Assembly (NCBI RefSeq): GCF_010729105.1
Contig: NZ_AP022573.1
Coordinates: 4,712,001-4,776,000 of the forward strand
Direction: 5' to 3'
DNA length: 64,000 bases
DNA from: Mycobacterium saskatchewanense
Lineage (GTDB): Bacteria > Actinomycetota > Actinomycetes > Mycobacteriales > Mycobacteriaceae
Below are positions 63,658-64,000 of the stretch, piece after piece; within the stretch, counting starts at the first letter, position 1; each line of letters starts with the position of its first letter. Position numbers and translations under genes: made by a program. The notes under the pieces are model-generated. The model ran no database searches and was not told where the DNA came from. It saw only the letters and a list, made by a program, of their open reading frames with translations.

Positions 63658-63780
63658 CGGCGATCGCTAGCGCGGCGTAGCCGGGCGCGGCGGGTCGCCG
63701 CCACGTGGTTAGCGGCGATCGCTAGCGCGGCGTGGCCGGGCGCGGCGGGTCGCCGCCACGTGGTTAGCGGCGATCGCTAG
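63654..63780. repeat. 55-bp tandem repeat between convergent genes, with hairpins
   Basis: A unit beginning TTAGCGGCGATCGCTAGCGC starts at 63654, 63709 and 63764, so there are two full copies with a 55-bp period and a partial third. Copies 1 and 2 differ by A/G at one place. Each full unit carries the palindrome GCGATCGC and the hairpin GCGGCG-GGT-CGCCGC. The third copy runs into the 3' end of the methyltransferase gene. It could act as a bidirectional terminator and, like other mycobacterial VNTRs, vary in copy number. Confidence 0.88.
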
Positions 63781-64000
63781 CGCAGCGTCGCGGTGACGGC
63801 GATGATGTTCCGCAGCTGGGATTCCTCGTCGTCGGGGAACACCAGGCCGTAGTCGGCGAACAACTCGCGCCGTGGCCGGGTGGTCACCTGCCAGCCCTGA
63901 GCGGTCAGGTAGTCCACGACGCTGTTGCGCTCGCCGTCGAAGAACAACCCCGACAAGTCGATATCGCAGCCCAGGTTGGCCCATCGCTCGTTGAACTGCC
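63777..64000 (-). CDS. TIGR00027-type methyltransferase, 3' end only (window edge)
   Basis: The last 74 residues of a fourth paralog are readable on the minus strand, running off the right edge. They begin QFNERWANLGCDIDLSGLFF, continue with GERNSVVDYLTAQGWQVTTR, and end NIIAVTATLR before TAG at 63777-63779. By place this is the Rv0731c counterpart. Its 3' end forms the start of the third repeat unit. Confidence 0.9.
   Translation of the reverse strand, partial: QFNERWANLGCDIDLSGLFFDGERNSVVDYLTAQGWQVTTRPRRELFADYGLVFPDDEESQLRNIIAVTATLR

Noticed and set aside
1..64000. CRISPR arrays, rRNA or tRNA genes
   Set aside because: No regularly spaced short repeats and no recognisable tRNA or rRNA sequences were seen by eye in the intergenic regions.

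Overview
The window looks like the chromosome of a slow-growing Mycobacterium (M. avium complex or a relative). I infer this from the high GC content, the mce and 13E12 families, and the gene order. Both flanks follow the M. tuberculosis order Rv0713 to Rv0731c: a DUF4436 membrane protein, rplN-rplX-rplE-rpsN-rpsH-rplF-rplR-rpsE-rpmD-rplO, sppA, TIGR00027-type methyltransferases, a fucA-like aldolase, serA2, xylB, a GNAT protein and another methyltransferase.

Region 1 (1-2216) holds two tandem DUF4436 membrane proteins. Region 2 (2345-48492) is a large accessory block between them and the ribosomal operon. A 13E12-family HNH gene (DUF222) is cut in two. Its first 363 codons end at 3433 and its last 121 codons run from 46012 to 46377. 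Joined, they give an uninterrupted protein of 484 codons with a complete HNH motif. About 42.6 kb lies between the halves, with a phiRv1-type serine recombinase at its left edge. It also carries a RepSA-like replication initiator, a TraSA-like FtsK/SpoIIIE DNA pump, an XRE regulator and a creatininase-like protein. I read this as an actinomycete integrative and conjugative element (AICE) integrated into the 13E12 gene.

The element's cargo (11.0-44.3 kb) looks like a lipid, terpenoid or steroid uptake and degradation island. It has an alpha-methylacyl-CoA racemase and SDR pair, an aldehyde dehydrogenase / NDMA-type alcohol dehydrogenase / P450 / ferredoxin operon, a Paa-like diiron oxygenase with two unknown small partners and a reductase, and beta-oxidation genes. 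It also has a TetR regulator, two MaoC-like half-hydratases, a PaaK-like CoA ligase and a complete mce operon (yrbEA, yrbEB, mceA-F, two mce-associated proteins, one DUF732-like protein). A CAP-domain secreted protein and an IS256-family insertion with a 9-bp target duplication follow near the right end.

Right of the element, a cassette resembling a type VII secretion toxin system (EspC/DUF2580-like protein, WxG-containing toxin with a distinct C-terminal domain, overlapping putative immunity gene) lies between two nearly identical 137-bp copies of the 13E12 3' end (46241-46377 and 48356-48492). Region 3 (48520-64000) returns to core chromosome: a DinB-like protein, the ribosomal protein operon, a luciferase-like oxidoreductase, SppA, three tandem methyltransferases, a metallo-beta-lactamase-fold hydrolase, the fucA/serA2/xylB sugar-acid cluster, a GNAT protein, a 55-bp tandem repeat and the 3' end of a fourth methyltransferase.

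All functional names come from motif and family recognition by eye. No database search or computation was run.
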